A stretch of DNA of 64,000 nucleotides, taken from contig NZ_JALBUF010000005.1 in the NCBI RefSeq assembly GCF_022606465.1, forward strand, positions 62,001 to 126,000, given 5' to 3'. The stretch comes from Sulfoacidibacillus ferrooxidans. Lineage in GTDB: Bacteria; Bacillota; Bacilli; Alicyclobacillales; SLC66. The notes beneath the pieces are model-generated. The model worked only from the letters and a program-made list of their open reading frames with translations, had not been told where the DNA came from and did no database searches. Positions 56,502-64,000 of this stretch are shown here, one piece after another; the stretch's first letter is position 1; each line of letters opens with the position of its first letter. A program made the translations under genes and the position numbers.

Positions 56502-56941
56502 ATGATACTAAACGAATTCGTCGTATGGGACATCTCTACACTCAATTACTTAAGGCTAAAGAACAGGAGCAACAACAAATACGCCTTCAAGTCGAAGCAA
56601 AGCGCCATGAACTTGAAGAAGCTAAATTTGCCATTGCCGAGGTGATGTCTGCTAGGGAAGAGACAGTTACAGCTGCAGCTACTGTGCTTGAATGGTACCA
56701 CTATGAATCGCTCTTAGAACTGCATATGGTTCAAAAAGAACAGGCTGTGAGCGCCCTTGAAGTGACGTTAAAAGATGCTGTGGAGAGTACTAAGATTGCT
56801 TATCAAAAGTCTGAGACGTGGAAGCGTTTTGGAGAACAAATGGATAGCATTGCGCATGTAGAAAGAGAGCGAAAAACCATCGTGCATAACGATGAATTAG
56901 CGCTAACCCGTAGACTTATAGGTGACAGTGATGAAAAGTAA
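56498..56941 (+). CDS. fliJ: Flagellar export chaperone FliJ
   Basis: The 147-residue, all-helical, highly charged protein has FliJ size, composition and position. It overlaps the fliI stop (ATGA) and the next start. FliJ is the stalk of the export ATPase and a chaperone escort. Sequence alone is only mildly diagnostic; context makes the call. Confidence 0.88.
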   Translation: MNDTKRIRRMGHLYTQLLKAKEQEQQQIRLQVEAKRHELEEAKFAIAEVMSAREETVTAAATVLEWYHYESLLELHMVQKEQAVSALEVTLKDAVESTKIAYQKSETWKRFGEQMDSIAHVERERKTIVHNDELALTRRLIGDSDEK

Positions 56942-57530
56942 CGGAAAGAAGATAAAAGAGACAAAGGTACATGATGAGGATATGCATCGGATGAGACCTT
57001 TGTCCTGGATGTTCTATTACTTGTTTCTACCAATTATAGCAACAACTATTTTTGCAGCATTGGCTCTACAAATTTTGGGATACAATGTTCTTGGAACACT
57101 AGAATCACATCTAATGGAAATTGATGGAAGCCATACACAGTCTACATATGCATCATCGACAACATCCGAATTAGATGCTTTGCATATACAAATGGCGCAA
57201 AAACAGTTGACTATTGAAAGTTTACATGGGCAAGTCTCTTTGTTGAATCAAGAACTATCACAGTCTAAGTTAGATGTTGTAAGTGAGATGTCAAAAATTA
57301 GTTCTTTACAAGCAAAAATTAATCAATTGCAAAGTAATAATGCTTCATGGTCTAAGCAGGCTGCCATTTATTCGAATATGTCATCGCAACAGGCTGTAGC
57401 CATTTTGATGCAATTGCCTACTCGAGAACAAGTTTTCGTAGTAAAGGCGATGAGTGCCTCGGATCAAGCATCTACATTAGCAGCGATGCCACCTAAACAG
57501 GCGGCTATCCTACTTCAAGATGGAGCATAA
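56931..57530 (+). CDS. MotE/YlxF-like protein with MgtE_N-like C-terminus
   Basis: The 199-residue protein has one membrane segment (about 28-50, Y-L-F-L-P-I-I-A-T-T-I-F-A-A-L-A-L), a coiled coil (about 85-140) and a C-terminal MgtE N-domain-like region (A-V-A-I-L-M-Q-L-P-T-R-E-Q; Q-A-S-T-L-A-A-M-P-P-K-Q-A-A). This is the layout of B. subtilis YlxF and of MotE chaperones, always between fliJ and fliK. ATG 56931 overlaps fliJ, with AGGTGA upstream. Confidence 0.85.
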   Translation: MKSNGKKIKETKVHDEDMHRMRPLSWMFYYLFLPIIATTIFAALALQILGYNVLGTLESHLMEIDGSHTQSTYASSTTSELDALHIQMAQKQLTIESLHGQVSLLNQELSQSKLDVVSEMSKISSLQAKINQLQSNNASWSKQAAIYSNMSSQQAVAILMQLPTREQVFVVKAMSASDQASTLAAMPPKQAAILLQDGA

Positions 57531-57587
57531 CGATTCGAATGCAGTATTGCATGGGCGTTTCAAATGGAAGGGAGGTGAATAGCTCAG

Positions 57588-59342
57588 TTGCAGAGTTTAC
57601 TCAGTCTTATCTCGGCAGTACATGTAAAGCGCGTATCTAATGAATCAAGTTATCCACTATCCATGCAAAAGAAAGCAGAGAATGGTCACAGTCATACATC
57701 TGGGGATACGACGCGTAGATTTGAGACGTTAATGGAAGAACAAAGAGATGCAATTGCTGGAAAAGACGCTCAGCAAAAACCCATCCTTAACCACTTATCG
57801 TCACACAAAGAAGAGAAGAAGAAATCACATCGTAAAGAGCTTGTCGACAAAAAAGAGGGGGAAGCATTACAACATGATCATGGGATACACACTGCACCGT
57901 GGTTTGTAAATGTAAGTACTGCTGACCCGAAACAGGCATTGAATCATTCATCGACTGTACTTTCTGCACATACCATTAGCAATGCTACAGCCGATCTCTT
58001 AATGCAATCTACAGGTGCTTCAGATCGTCATAGCGTTCAATGGGCTAACCATTCGAAGAGGGTATCAGGCATCAAAAATGCACCTATTGATCGAGGGCAA
58101 GTTGCATCGAAAGGAAAGGGTAGCTTTCGAATCAGCCTCCGGTTTGTAAATGTAAGTACTGCTGACCCGAAACAGGCATTGAACCATTCATCGACTGTAC
58201 TTTCTGCGCATATCGGTAGCAATGCTGCAGCTGATCTCTTAATGCAATCTACAGGTGCTTCAGATCGTCATAGCGTTCAATGGGCTAACCATTCGAAGAG
58301 GGTATCAGGCATCAAAAATGCACCTATTGATCGAGGGCAAGTTGCATCGAAAGGAAAGGGTAGCTTTCGAATCAGCCTCCACCATGTGGGCAAAGGTGTG
58401 CAAGGGATTGATGCTAGTAAAGCTGCTATTTCTGCTTCGCAACTGCTCAATCAGCGAGTTGTCTCCGCTTCGGTGAATGTTGAAGTCACAAGGGGAAAAG
58501 GTGATCTTTCTCGGGTCCATTCTTCGCTTAGATCTGTTTCTTCTCAGCGACAGGCACCTATTGCTATGGCGAATCAGCATCTGTTAAATGGCCAAGTGTT
58601 AGCGGGTACAAAAGCTCAAGGTGCCGCGCAGACGCTAGCTCAAACTAGAAAAACAAGTCACTTGGGATTCCTTCGTGTAGCGGGGGACGATACAAAAAAT
58701 CTTACGTTACAGATGGGAGTTAAAAGATTACACGTTCATCTGAAACGAGGTACTTCATTGAAACAAGGTTCTATTGCTTTTCGTATTGCTGTTGCACCTT
58801 CTAAAAACAGGGATATTTTAGGGGCTGCATCTCAAGGAGTAACGCAAGGGTGGACCGTAGAGCAACCAACTTCTAGTACTGCAAATGGAAGTGCTGGTCA
58901 ACCTTCATTCATTGTTTCATCACAACAAGTCGCGGCAGAGGCAAGTCAGTGGATTGTAAAACAAATGGCACAACGTGCTGTTTTGGGACAATCCACGGTT
59001 GAAATGACGCTTGTTCCAGCCCATTTAGGAAAGCTACAATTGCGGGTTAGTTCTTTTAAAAATGGAGAGTTGAGAGTTCAATTTACTGCGTCGACTACGG
59101 AAGCGCAATCGCTCATTAGAGATCAACTCCCGGCTCTGTTAGAACAATTGCAGATGCAAGGATTTCAATCGGTTGCTGTTGACGTTCGGGCTGATTCTGG
59201 TCAACAACAACAGCAATCAAGGCAAGACCCAATGACTGCTAGTCAGTTAACAGAAAGACAAAACCATCAAGTGATGATTGCACAGCTAAGGGAAAGAGTT
59301 GATCTGATACCACAGCATGAAGGTTTTTCTGCAAAAGCATAA
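57588..59342 (+). CDS. fliK: Flagellar hook-length control protein FliK, with tandem duplication
   Basis: The 584-residue protein ends in the FliK C-domain (about 455-555: V-E-M-T-L-V-P-A-H-L-G-K-L-Q-L-R-V, then L-R-V-Q-F-T-A). This domain switches export from hook to filament. The N-terminal part is a long, disordered-looking ruler region. Residues 106-185 and 186-265 are near-identical 80-residue repeats, coded by 240-base units with seven differences. The start is TTG 57588 with GGGAGGTG upstream. In Salmonella FliK, ruler length sets hook length, so a duplication should lengthen the hook. Confidence 0.93.
   Translation: MQSLLSLISAVHVKRVSNESSYPLSMQKKAENGHSHTSGDTTRRFETLMEEQRDAIAGKDAQQKPILNHLSSHKEEKKKSHRKELVDKKEGEALQHDHGIHTAPWFVNVSTADPKQALNHSSTVLSAHTISNATADLLMQSTGASDRHSVQWANHSKRVSGIKNAPIDRGQVASKGKGSFRISLRFVNVSTADPKQALNHSSTVLSAHIGSNAAADLLMQSTGASDRHSVQWANHSKRVSGIKNAPIDRGQVASKGKGSFRISLHHVGKGVQGIDASKAAISASQLLNQRVVSASVNVEVTRGKGDLSRVHSSLRSVSSQRQAPIAMANQHLLNGQVLAGTKAQGAAQTLAQTRKTSHLGFLRVAGDDTKNLTLQMGVKRLHVHLKRGTSLKQGSIAFRIAVAPSKNRDILGAASQGVTQGWTVEQPTSSTANGSAGQPSFIVSSQQVAAEASQWIVKQMAQRAVLGQSTVEMTLVPAHLGKLQLRVSSFKNGELRVQFTASTTEAQSLIRDQLPALLEQLQMQGFQSVAVDVRADSGQQQQQSRQDPMTASQLTERQNHQVMIAQLRERVDLIPQHEGFSAKA
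57901..58380 (+). repeat. Two-copy 240-base tandem repeat inside fliK
   Basis: Units 57901-58140 and 58141-58380 differ at seven bases, all in the first 92 bases; the last 148 are identical. The length is a multiple of three, so the frame is kept. The three amino-acid changes are all at the H-T-I-S-N-A-T/H-I-G-S-N-A-A site. Confidence 0.97.
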
Positions 59343-59355
59343 AGGGGGATGAACA

Positions 59356-59811
59356 ATGAGCATGACACCTGCTTCATTAATGGGCACTTCATCAACAAAT
59401 GCTGCAACGACTGCAACTGATGGTACTACACAAACGACTACAGATAATAGTCAATTGGGGCAAAATGCATTTTTGCAATTACTTGTGACGCAAATGAAAT
59501 ATCAAGATCCACTGTCTCCCCAAAGTAATACTCAATTTATTGCACAACTTGCTCAGTTTTCTTCCTTAGAACAGATGACCAATGTCGCGCAAGGGCAAAA
59601 AAATGTGATTTCTGATTTGCAATCTCTACAGACGTCACAATCAATGACCAGTGCATTGCAGCTACTAGGTGCAACCGTTTCATTAACAGATGGAAGTGGT
59701 GCTTCGGTGAATGGTTCAGTGTCATCTGTGCAATCCTCTGCTAATGGACCCACAATTATGGTAGATGGTACAACGTATCCATTGTCTGCAGTGCAATCTG
59801 TTATTCGATAA
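59356..59811 (+). CDS. flgD: Flagellar hook assembly protein FlgD
   Basis: The 151-residue protein has the FlgD core L-G-Q-N-A-F-L-Q-L-L-V-T-Q-M-K-Y-Q-D-P-L (34-53) and F-I-A-Q-L-A-Q-F-S-S-L-E-Q-M. It caps the growing hook. It is the short form, with a small C-terminal Tudor-like part. ATG 59356 has AAAGGGGG upstream. The hook gene flgE, which usually follows, is absent. Confidence 0.95.
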   Translation: MSMTPASLMGTSSTNAATTATDGTTQTTTDNSQLGQNAFLQLLVTQMKYQDPLSPQSNTQFIAQLAQFSSLEQMTNVAQGQKNVISDLQSLQTSQSMTSALQLLGATVSLTDGSGASVNGSVSSVQSSANGPTIMVDGTTYPLSAVQSVIR

Positions 59812-59827
59812 ATATTTTATTATAGCG

Positions 59828-59916
59828 ATTCGACAGGATTTTCCGTGCAAATGTCGAATTCTATGCTTATCAATTTAACGCAGGTTAGAATGATTTCATT
59901 AGGTATTCTAACCTGC
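59828..59916. repeat. Two consecutive hairpins between flgD and swrD
   Basis: ATTCGACA (59828-59835) pairs with TGTCGAAT (59852-59859), and GCAGGTTAGAAT (59880-59891) pairs with ATTCTAACCTGC (59905-59916). Neither has a T-run on the + strand. They fill the place where flgE is expected. Confidence 0.7.
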
Positions 59917-59976
59917 TGTGTCACTACCATCGACATGTGTGTCAGATCATAGCTTATAGCTTGGCGGTGTTGTGCA

Positions 59977-60201
59977 ATGGTGTACTTGACGAGAGTAAAA
60001 GGCTCTTCCTTTTATTTGAATCCGATGATGATTGAGTTAATTGAATCGACACCAGATACTGTGATTACGTTGGTATCTGGCAAAAAATACGTGGTGCAAG
60101 AAAGTACAAATGATGTTGTGTCACGAATGACCGAATACTATAAGAAAATTGGTATTGCTGGTGTGATAGCTGCACAAGTGGGGGATGATCATCTGGAATG
60201 A
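59977..60201 (+). CDS. swrD: Flagellar protein SwrD (FlbD family)
   Basis: The 74-residue protein matches FlbD/SwrD: V-K-G-S-S-F-Y-L-N-P-M-M-I-E-L-I-E-S-T-P-D-T (8-29). In B. subtilis SwrD raises flagellar torque for swarming. ATG 59977 is followed by fliL, which overlaps its end by four bases. Confidence 0.92.
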   Translation: MVYLTRVKGSSFYLNPMMIELIESTPDTVITLVSGKKYVVQESTNDVVSRMTEYYKKIGIAGVIAAQVGDDHLE

Positions 60202-60617
60202 GCCGCAAATCAGTGGTGCTTCTTGGGATTTTAGCGGTAGGTGTGGTTTTGATCGGTGGGTCGATGGTTTATGAATTTGTTTTAAAGCCAGGACCAAGTG
60301 GACCACCTACTGCGGCACAATTGCAGTCTTGGCAATATAGCGTTGATAAAATTACTACTAATCTTCAAGATAGCGGGATTATTGAGATTCAGCTCACCTT
60401 ACAAGCCCCAAGTACCGCTGTTGTCACTGAGTTAACGGATCGATCTGCTCAAGTAGACGATGCTGTGATTGCTGTGCTTCATGGATTGAATAGCACACAA
60501 ATCATGCAGCCTGGGGGTCGTCATGTCATTAAAAATCTCGTCATGCATCGTATTAATTCTTTTTTGACATCCGGGAAAATAACTGCAGTGTATATTGATT
60601 CATTGATTGTGCAATAA
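60198..60617 (+). CDS. fliL: Flagellar basal body-associated protein FliL
   Basis: The 139-residue protein has one N-terminal membrane segment (V-V-L-L-G-I-L-A-V-G-V-V-L-I-G-G) and a small periplasmic-type FliL domain ending G-K-I-T-A-V-Y-I-D-S-L-I-V-Q. FliL supports stator units. ATGA overlap with swrD. Confidence 0.92.
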   Translation: MSRKSVVLLGILAVGVVLIGGSMVYEFVLKPGPSGPPTAAQLQSWQYSVDKITTNLQDSGIIEIQLTLQAPSTAVVTELTDRSAQVDDAVIAVLHGLNSTQIMQPGGRHVIKNLVMHRINSFLTSGKITAVYIDSLIVQ

Positions 60618-60629
60618 GGAGGTTCGGTT

Positions 60630-61634
60630 ATGCCGGAGGTTTTATCCCAAGGAGAGATAGACGCCTTGTTATCCGCACTCACTTCCGGAGAATTGTCAGC
60701 GGAGGAGATCAAACGAGATGATGCACAATTACGTGTTCGCTCCTATGATTTCAAGCGTGCTATGCGTTTTTCAAAAGAGCATTTACGCACGATATCACGC
60801 ATCTATGAACACTATTCGCGTTTGCTAGCGAACTATCTCTCTGCGCAAACTCGTACAGTGGTGCAATTAGGTGTAACGTCTGTAGATCAAGTACCTTTTG
60901 AAGAATTTGTGCGATCTGTTCCTGCTGTAACAGTGATCCATGTGATCGACGTTGATCCATTGGGTGGTAAGTTTCTTATGGAAGTTAGTACCGATTTGTC
61001 GTTTGCAATTTTGGATCGATTATTTGGTGGTACGGGTCAAGCTGTGGTAAGAGGTCATAAATTAACTGAAATTGACACGATGGTATTAGAAAAATTATTT
61101 TCTCGTTCCTTGTTTACGCTTTCCTCTGCATGGTCGAGTATTGTTGAATTGAATCTTAGTTATGATAGTCTCGAAATTAATCCGCAATTTATACAGATTG
61201 TTAACCCGAATGATATTGTTCTCGTAGTCGCGCTATCAGTAGTGATAGGTTCAGTGCAAGGTATGATCAATATTTGTATGCCGCATGTCGTCTTAGAAAG
61301 TGTCATGCCTCGTCTCAGTTCGAGGTTTGCTTTCTCTGGATCTAAGCAAGGGAATTCATTGATTGATCACGAAAAATCAGAACTGCTTGTGAAACATATG
61401 GATCGTGTAGAAGTTGAGATGACTGCGGAGTTAGGACGAACAGAGATTCAAGTAAATGACTTGTTACATCTTCAATTAGGCGATGTCCTACCACTGGAGC
61501 AGGCGATCTCCGTACCACTTGCCATGCGGGTGGGCGATGAGGTTAAATATCGAGGATTTGCTGGTAAGGTGCGTGGAAGATACGCATTGAAGATAACACA
61601 GGTAGTGGAAGAAGGCGGTAATTATGGCGAATGA
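60630..61634 (+). CDS. fliM: Flagellar motor switch protein FliM
   Basis: The 334-residue protein begins with L-S-Q-G-E-I-D-A-L-L-S-A-L (the CheY-P binding segment), has the central CheC-like domain and the C-terminal surface-presentation domain (L-G-D-V-L-P-L-E-Q). ATG 60630 has AAGGAGG upstream; it overlaps fliY by 11 bases. Confidence 0.97.
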   Translation: MPEVLSQGEIDALLSALTSGELSAEEIKRDDAQLRVRSYDFKRAMRFSKEHLRTISRIYEHYSRLLANYLSAQTRTVVQLGVTSVDQVPFEEFVRSVPAVTVIHVIDVDPLGGKFLMEVSTDLSFAILDRLFGGTGQAVVRGHKLTEIDTMVLEKLFSRSLFTLSSAWSSIVELNLSYDSLEINPQFIQIVNPNDIVLVVALSVVIGSVQGMINICMPHVVLESVMPRLSSRFAFSGSKQGNSLIDHEKSELLVKHMDRVEVEMTAELGRTEIQVNDLLHLQLGDVLPLEQAISVPLAMRVGDEVKYRGFAGKVRGRYALKITQVVEEGGNYGE

Positions 61635-62811
61635 TTTTCTTTCGCAAGAGGAAATTGATGCATTGATGGCAGGTGGTCCTGCTGCAAGCGAAGTGTCTGC
61701 AAGTACTATTGATCAAGTGGTGACTGAAACACATGATGAAGATCTGTTGTCGTTATTTGATCGCGATGCCTTGGGAGAGATTGGAAATATCTCTTTTGGA
61801 ACCGCGGCTACAACTCTTTCTACACTTTTACGACAGAAGGTAAATATCACAACGCCACAAGTGCGGGTTATAAAACCAGATGAGTTAAGGAAAGACTTTC
61901 CGCTTCCACATGTGGCAGCGCGGGTGGAATTTACTGAAGGCTTACTGGGTAGCAATATACTCATGATTTTGGTGGATGATGCAAAAATTATTGCTGATCT
62001 TATGCTAGGTGGAGATGGAACCGCTCCATCTGAAGAGATTAATGATCTGCATGTAAGTGCTGTAGCAGAAGCGATGAATCAAATGATGGGTTCTGCATCG
62101 ACTTCTATGTCTACGATGTTTCATAGGAGCGTCAATATTTCTCCTCCTATCGTGGAGGTTGTTGATTTAAAGATTGGTAATGACAGCTTATTTACTGCAA
62201 ATGTTCAAGACGTGTTAGTTGAAGTATCTTTCCACTTACAGGTTGGGACGCTTATTGATTCAAATATCATGCAGATGCTTCCCTTATCATTTGCGAAATC
62301 GCTGGTTCACATGTTGATGGCAACAACAGAAGCATCATCGGCACAGGTAGCAGCAAGTGTTGCACCACCTATAACTGAACGACCATCGATAAATAGTAAC
62401 TCAGGTACGTATACAAGACCGCAAAACAAACCAGTAGAATCAGTCCCTTCTTATGCTTCTGCACCGCTAAGAAAAGCACAACCTGAACCAGAGCCTGTGG
62501 TTGAAAAAGCAGTATTTACAGCATTTGATGATGTGCCTGCTCTTCATGGGGGACGTAACCTCGATTTACTACTCGATATTCCTCTTGGACTGACCGTTGA
62601 GCTTGGAAGAACCAAACGGTTGATTCGAGATATTCTCGACTTTGCTCCTGGTTCTATTATTGAATTAGACGCTCTTGCTGGTGAACCTGTAGATATTCTT
62701 ATCAATAACAAACTAATCGCTCGTGGTGAAGTTGTAGTCATCGATGAGAATTTTGGCGTGAGAGTTACAGATATAGTGAGTCCAGCCGAACGTATTAAGC
62801 GCTTGCAGTAA
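61624..62811 (+). CDS. fliY: Flagellar motor switch phosphatase FliY
   Basis: The 395-residue protein has an N-terminal switch peptide (L-S-Q-E-E-I-D-A-L-M), a CheC-like phosphatase domain with two active motifs (D-A-L-G-E-I-G-N and S-A-V-A-E-A-M-N), a linker rich in Pro/Gln, and a C-terminal FliN domain (L-L-L-D-I-P-L-G-L-T-V-E-L-G-R-T). It removes phosphate from CheY-P at the switch. Confidence 0.96.
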   Translation: MANDFLSQEEIDALMAGGPAASEVSASTIDQVVTETHDEDLLSLFDRDALGEIGNISFGTAATTLSTLLRQKVNITTPQVRVIKPDELRKDFPLPHVAARVEFTEGLLGSNILMILVDDAKIIADLMLGGDGTAPSEEINDLHVSAVAEAMNQMMGSASTSMSTMFHRSVNISPPIVEVVDLKIGNDSLFTANVQDVLVEVSFHLQVGTLIDSNIMQMLPLSFAKSLVHMLMATTEASSAQVAASVAPPITERPSINSNSGTYTRPQNKPVESVPSYASAPLRKAQPEPEPVVEKAVFTAFDDVPALHGGRNLDLLLDIPLGLTVELGRTKRLIRDILDFAPGSIIELDALAGEPVDILINNKLIARGEVVVIDENFGVRVTDIVSPAERIKRLQ

Positions 62812-62841
62812 CAAGAGGTACATGTATTGGGGGGATTATGA

Positions 62842-63207
62842 ATGTCAAAAAACGTTCTCGTTGTGGATGATGCCGCATTTATGCGGATGATGATTCGAGA
62901 AATTTTAACGAAAAATGGATACACAGTGGTTGGGGAAGCGGGAGATGGACAACAAGCAGTAGATAAGTTTAGAGAGTTGCGCCCTGATCTTGTGACGATG
63001 GATATCACCATGCCGGAAAAAGATGGAATTCAAGCTGTCAAAGAAATTCGCGCTCTCGATCCTACAGCGCGCGTGATTATGTGTTCTGCTATGGGTCAAC
63101 AGGGAATGGTTGTGGAGGCTATTCAGGCTGGGGCTAAGGATTTTATCGTAAAACCATTTCAGGCGGATCGCGTATTAGAAGCGATTCGTAAAACGTTGGC
63201 GCTATAA
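62842..63207 (+). CDS. cheY: Chemotaxis response regulator CheY
   Basis: The 121-residue single-domain receiver has the acidic pair in V-V-D-D-A, the phosphorylated Asp in V-T-M-D-I-T-M-P (about residue 54), and the conserved Lys in I-V-K-P-F. It carries receptor signals to FliM/FliY. It overlaps fliO by one base. Confidence 0.95.
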   Translation: MSKNVLVVDDAAFMRMMIREILTKNGYTVVGEAGDGQQAVDKFRELRPDLVTMDITMPEKDGIQAVKEIRALDPTARVIMCSAMGQQGMVVEAIQAGAKDFIVKPFQADRVLEAIRKTLAL

Positions 63208-63731
63208 TGAGTGGGTTTGCCAGTGTTGCTGAATTGATGATAAGTCTCCTTTTCATTATTGCACTTGCGGTAGTCTCTATTCGGTTGCTAGGAAAAAAGG
63301 CACTTGCGCTCTCTAGTAATCGATATGTGCGCGTAGTAGCAGCTCAATCGTTAGGTCAAAACAAGTCGCTACACACAGTGATCGTAGATGAAAAGACGGT
63401 CTTGCTTGTAGGTGTTGGTACACATGTGGAACTTGTCGCTCGATTTGATGATGAACAATTGGCGGAGAAGTTATCTCACGGTGGCCGTGAGAATGATCTA
63501 CAAGGTTCACGCCTTTATCCGTCTTTTTCATGGTTAATATCTCTTTGGAAACAAAAGAGAACGAGTGAGACTCATTCACAAGACCCTGATTTTGGGGAGT
63601 ATTTGCGGGAGCGTTTTGAACATGTACAAATGCGTCGGCAGGACGTACTGCGCGAAAAGGAACCTAGTGAACGTTCTGATGGGGCGCAAGTGCGAGAAGA
63701 TGATGCAGTAGATTCGGAGCAAAAGCGATGA
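63207..63731 (+). CDS. fliO: Flagellar biosynthesis protein FliO (FliZ)
   Basis: The 174-residue protein has one membrane segment (about 8-26) and the FliO core V-R-V-V-A-A-Q-S-L-G-Q-N-K-S-L-H, then a long charged tail. It helps build the FliPQR export gate. It lacks a clear signal peptide, unlike B. subtilis FliZ. ATG 63207; fliP overlaps its stop. Confidence 0.9.
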   Translation: MSGFASVAELMISLLFIIALAVVSIRLLGKKALALSSNRYVRVVAAQSLGQNKSLHTVIVDEKTVLLVGVGTHVELVARFDDEQLAEKLSHGGRENDLQGSRLYPSFSWLISLWKQKRTSETHSQDPDFGEYLRERFEHVQMRRQDVLREKEPSERSDGAQVREDDAVDSEQKR

Positions 63732-64000
63732 GAGTACGTCTAAAATATGTTTCTCTGTCCTTATTTATCTTTTTATTATGTGCACATGTGTCGCCCGCCT
63801 TTGCAGCAACATCGCTACATGTGCCGGGTTTGTCTCTGTCAGTATCACCATCAACGAGCCCTGCAGGCGTTGTCAATGTCGTTCAGATTCTTGTGTTGTT
63901 AACTATCTTGAGCGTTGCTCCGGCCATTCTCATCATGATGACTGCTTTTACTCGCATTGTAGTGGTCTTATCATTTGTGCGAAGTGCGCTCGCTTTGCAG
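63728..64000 (+). CDS. fliP: Flagellar export gate protein FliP (partial, 3' end beyond window)
   Basis: The first 91 residues are seen: a signal peptide (L-F-I-F-L-L-C-A-H-V-S-P-A-F-A-A) and the FliP start V-V-Q-I-L-V-L-L-T-I-L-S-V-A-P, then M-T-A-F-T-R-I-V-V-V-L-S-F-V-R. ATGA overlap with fliO. FliP forms the pore of the export gate. Confidence 0.96.
   Translation, partial: MRVRLKYVSLSLFIFLLCAHVSPAFAATSLHVPGLSLSVSPSTSPAGVVNVVQILVLLTILSVAPAILIMMTAFTRIVVVLSFVRSALALQ

Noticed and set aside
1-64000. tRNA, rRNA, CRISPR arrays, insertion sequences, prophage and restriction genes
   Set aside because: None was seen by reading both strands; xerC is the housekeeping recombinase and not evidence of an integrated element.

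Overview
This window comes from an endospore-forming, flagellated, low-to-medium-GC Gram-positive bacterium (Bacillota, class Bacilli). The spore genes (cotJA, cotJB, cotJC, a GerAB-type permease and a YjcZ-type microprotein), CodY, HslVU, TrmFO and a FliY-type flagellar switch all point there. The gene order from 32 kb to the right edge (rplS-rbgA-rnhB-sucCD-dprA-topA-trmFO-xerC-hslVU-codY-flgB...) is the chromosomal backbone of Bacillus relatives. A placement near Alicyclobacillaceae is my inference only. No rRNA, tRNA, CRISPR array, transposase or prophage block was seen.

Left part (1-31.9 kb) is a mosaic of short transcription units: a creatininase-family hydrolase with an M20 peptidase; cotJC; a divergent MreB-like protein; a 14-TM MFS exporter; a YjcZ-like microprotein; a formate-dehydrogenase-like molybdoenzyme with its DUF1641 partner; an EAL protein, a glutathione peroxidase and a GGDEF protein; topoisomerase III; a degraded junction of two broken genes; a lone GerAB permease; a glutaredoxin-like gene with an in-frame TGA at its first active-site cysteine; ppaC; cotJA-cotJB; an SLH-anchored glycosidase-like protein; an aminotransferase; a HI0933-type flavoprotein; folB and a thioesterase. 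Next come envelope genes: a PASTA pseudokinase, a repeat-rich glucosaminidase, and a three-gene operon of an O-antigen-ligase-like protein, a large membrane protein and a lipoprotein.

Middle part (31.9-50.3 kb) is the housekeeping backbone: rplS with a leader, rbgA, a fused rnhB-yraN gene, yneF, then an inserted block (patatin, comM, a zinc-finger protein, an MFS transporter), then sucCD, dprA, topA, trmFO, xerC, hslVU and codY.

Right part (50.6-64 kb) is the fla/che operon: flgB, flgC, fliE-fliK with a MotE/YlxF-like gene, flgD, swrD, fliL, fliM, fliY, cheY, fliO and the start of fliP. Two points stand out: fliK carries a 97%-identical 240-bp tandem duplication, and flgE is missing from its usual place after flgD.

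The best candidate for something undescribed is the glutaredoxin-like gene at 16688-16927, where TGA occupies the first cysteine of a CPKC motif and RNA hairpins follow directly. It is either a selenoprotein or a fresh nonsense mutation. Other strong leads are the RNase HII-YraN fusion, the PASTA pseudokinase beside cell-wall genes, the MreB paralogue with altered nucleotide-site residues, and a hairpin that would cover the ribosome binding site of the glucosaminidase gene. Start codons were chosen by ribosome binding site; TTG and GTG starts are common here.
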